6,641 nt of DNA from an uncultured Megamonas sp. (GTDB lineage Bacteria > Bacillota > Negativicutes > Selenomonadales > Selenomonadaceae): the NCBI GenBank assembly GCA_900554895.1, contig USIX01000125.1, positions 1 to 6,641 of the forward strand, read 5' to 3'. Positions 5,206 through 6,641 of the stretch are shown here, piece by piece (position 1 is the stretch's first letter; each line of letters starts with the position of its first letter). A program made the position numbers and the translations under genes. The notes under the pieces are model-generated. The model had not been told where the DNA came from. It worked only from the letters and a program-made list of their open reading frames with translations, and did no database searches.

Positions 5206-6408
5206 TAGATTGCGATATTTTGAAGGCAACGTTACCGGTGTAATATACACAAGAACAATACTTACTATCAGTAACGCCGTCGTAATTCCCAATGCGACAG
5301 AAAGACCAAGCCACTCAGCAATGCTACTAGTAAGCATTGTGCCTACTCCGCCCAAACCAAAAGACAGCCCGAGCATCATACCCGATGCCATGCCGGGATT
5401 ATCCGGCAGAAAGTTCTGTCCCCATACGATTGCGCCGGGATTAGCCGCCATTGCCAAACCGCCCGCTAAAAACAAAGCAATATATACCGGTATTCCCGTC
5501 TGGCTCGTAAACAGGAAATACATGGTCGGAAATACTGCCATTATGAGTGCCCATAAAATAACTTTTTTATAACCGATTTTATCATTAAGCACTCCGCCAG
5601 CAAGGCCGCCTGCAACGCTGCCGCACAGATAAACGGTAAGTATCCATCCGCCTGAGGTACTGTTGTATCCCTGCTGCATCGCCCAAAGGGGCAAAAATGT
5701 TACCAATGCCGTAAACACCCATGCTCTTATACCCATAGATATATTCAATAACAACAGCGGTTTATGTTTAAGCAGACGGCTGAAGCTAAAGTTCATATTT
5801 TTTGCCACCTGTTCATTGACAAAACGCTGTCTTGACAGCCCTGAACTGTACATAAAAAAACCCAAAATGAATGCCGGAAGTATAAGTATTGGCAAATATT
5901 TCAAATCGAACATTTCCATAAAATAGACCAGCAAAATCGGCGAAAAAGCAAAACCAAGGCTGCCTCCCGCAACGAATATGGATATCGATGAAGATAATTT
6001 CCCTTCCGGTGCTACTTTACTGATAAGGCCTGCTCCCATCGGATGAAAGGTTGATACTGCCAAGCCGCTCAAAGCGATAAGCACGGCCAATATCCAAAAT
6101 TCATTCACCCAGCTGGTCAGACAGATAAATACTGCTCCGAACGGTATTAAAAACGGCATTAATTTATTAAAATTATATTTATCCATCATATAGCCGAAAA
6201 CCGGTTGCAATACGTTTGCCGTAAAAGACATTACCATTACTAAAATTCCGCTTAATGTAAGCGACAGTCCCAATTTCGGAATTAATATCGGCAACAGTAT
6301 AGGCAGGAAATTACAATAAAAATCGTTAAAAAAATGTCCCATGGACAACAATACGACCCGCAAATACGATTTTTTCTCTGATTGTCCTTGCAATGCTATT
6401 TCTGTCAT
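5203..6408 (-). CDS. MFS transporter, fosmidomycin-resistance (Fsr)-like
   Basis: A 12-segment major facilitator exporter of 401 residues. The opening LLSMGHFFNDFY (20-31) and the SxFHPMGAG segment (119-127) are typical of the Fsr branch, whose E. coli member exports fosmidomycin; the substrate here is unknown. MFS motif A appears in both halves: GYMMDKYNFNK (72-82) and GGVLNDKIGYKK (271-282). A basic cytoplasmic loop around 190-217 divides the halves. The frame stays open upstream to 6540, but that part is antisense to nothing and simply reads through the tRNA-Pro gene. The true start is one of two adjacent ATGs (6411 or 6408) behind GAGAGGT (6414-6420). I prefer 6408, which has the better 6-base spacing. 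There is little room for its own promoter behind the tRNA terminator. Confidence 0.92.
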   Translation of the reverse strand: MTEIALQGQSEKKSYLRVVLLSMGHFFNDFYCNFLPILLPILIPKLGLSLTLSGILVMVMSFTANVLQPVFGYMMDKYNFNKLMPFLIPFGAVFICLTSWVNEFWILAVLIALSGLAVSTFHPMGAGLISKVAPEGKLSSSISIFVAGGSLGFAFSPILLVYFMEMFDLKYLPILILPAFILGFFMYSSGLSRQRFVNEQVAKNMNFSFSRLLKHKPLLLLNISMGIRAWVFTALVTFLPLWAMQQGYNSTSGGWILTVYLCGSVAGGLAGGVLNDKIGYKKVILWALIMAVFPTMYFLFTSQTGIPVYIALFLAGGLAMAANPGAIVWGQNFLPDNPGMASGMMLGLSFGLGGVGTMLTSSIAEWLGLSVALGITTALLIVSIVLVYITPVTLPSKYRNL

Positions 6409-6413
6409 CATGT

Positions 6414-6420
6414 ACCTCTC
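6414..6420 (-). promoter_or_regulatory. Ribosome binding site of the MFS gene
   Basis: GAGAGGT on the minus strand. The ATG at 6411 is 3 bases from the AGAGG core and the ATG at 6408 is 6 bases away, so the second is the likelier start. This site rules out the longer reading frame that enters the tRNA-Pro gene. Confidence 0.75.
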
Positions 6421-6443
6421 TATGAAAAATTTTATTCTAAACG

Positions 6444-6469
6444 CAAAAAAAGGAAGCTTTCGCTTCCTT
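6444..6469 (-). terminator. Intrinsic terminator of the tRNA-Pro transcript
   Basis: On the minus strand, AAGGAAGC (6462-6469) pairs with GCTTCCTT (6450-6457) around a GAAA tetraloop and runs into a T tract ending at 6444. It lies 10 bases past the tRNA-Pro(CGG) 3' end and about 33 bases before the MFS start codon. Confidence 0.88.
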
Positions 6470-6479
6470 GATATTTCAA

Positions 6480-6556
6480 TGGTCGGAGCAACAGGATTCG
6501 AACCTACGACCTCTTGGTCCCGAACCAAGCGCTCTACCAAACTGAGCTATGCCCCG
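6480..6556 (-). tRNA. tRNA-Pro, anticodon CGG
   Basis: The 77-base gene runs from CGGGGCA to an encoded CCA (6480-6482) on the minus strand. The acceptor stem CGGGGCA/TGCTCCG has one G-U pair. The anticodon stem CTTGG/CCAAG encloses the loop TTCGGGA, giving anticodon CGG for CCG codons. The T-arm loop is the usual GTTCGAATCC type. It follows a second tRNA-Pro by 32 bases and is probably cotranscribed with it. Confidence 0.95.
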
Positions 6557-6588
6557 TTCAAACTAGATATCCCAAAGAAAGATTTCAA

Positions 6589-6641
6589 TGGTCGGAGCAG
6601 CAGGATTCGAACCTGCGACCCCCTGGTCCCAAGCCAGGTGC
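6589..6641 (-). tRNA. tRNA-Pro, anticodon TGG, 5' part cut by window edge
   Basis: Only the 3' portion (53 bases) is visible, from the anticodon arm to the encoded CCA (6589-6591). The anticodon stem CCTGG/CCAGG holds the loop CTTGGGA, giving anticodon TGG. Its acceptor 3' strand TGCTCCG and T arm are nearly identical to the neighbouring tRNA-Pro(CGG), with the same short ATTTCAA stretch after each CCA. This suggests a tandem duplication followed by anticodon change. Confidence 0.93.

Noticed and set aside
6409..6540. N-terminal extension of the MFS reading frame (MVERLVRDQEVVGSNPVAP...)
   Set aside because: It lies within the tRNA-Pro gene and its terminator, and a ribosome binding site sits directly before ATGs at 6411/6408. 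The real protein starts there.

Overview
The window looks like chromosomal DNA from a low-GC Firmicute-type anaerobe. The intergenic DNA is AT-rich, the ribosome binding sites are strong GAGG/GGAGGT types, compact intrinsic terminators are common, and there is a DUF951 gene, a family I know from Firmicutes. A member of the Negativicutes is my best guess, but nothing here proves it. There are no phage, transposon or CRISPR signatures.

Layout. Positions 1-2014 (minus strand) hold a molybdenum cofactor pair, moeA then moaA. moaA runs off the left edge, and the moeA product is a divergent member of its family. Behind its own promoter, 2092-2382 (minus) encodes a small unrecognised protein with a zinc-ribbon-like N-terminus and two membrane segments; an intrinsic terminator sits in its leader. 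A tRNA-Ser(CGA) gene with a clear promoter and terminator lies at 2605-2692 (minus). Next come a cation diffusion facilitator (2962-3870, minus) and a DUF951 gene that starts with TTG (2751-2936, minus), which appear to form a two-gene operon. A terminator-like hairpin also sits at the start of that operon's leader.

Positions 4110-5075 (plus strand) encode a class I mannose-6-phosphate isomerase, transcribed divergently from the cation transporter. It converges on an MFS transporter of the fosmidomycin-resistance-like type (5203-6408, minus), and the two share a bidirectional terminator. At the right edge are two tandem tRNA-Pro genes, CGG complete and TGG cut by the window end.

How the parts relate. 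The window is mostly housekeeping: cofactor synthesis, divalent metal efflux, sugar phosphate isomerisation, drug or metabolite efflux and translation. I do not see a clear new multi-gene system. The most interesting signals are regulatory: two genes whose promoters are followed within tens of bases by an intrinsic terminator ahead of the start codon, and an MFS gene squeezed behind a tRNA terminator with almost no room for a promoter. The moeA-like protein also has replacements at several positions normally conserved in MoeA, and a possible zinc-binding DUF951 protein is linked to a metal exporter.
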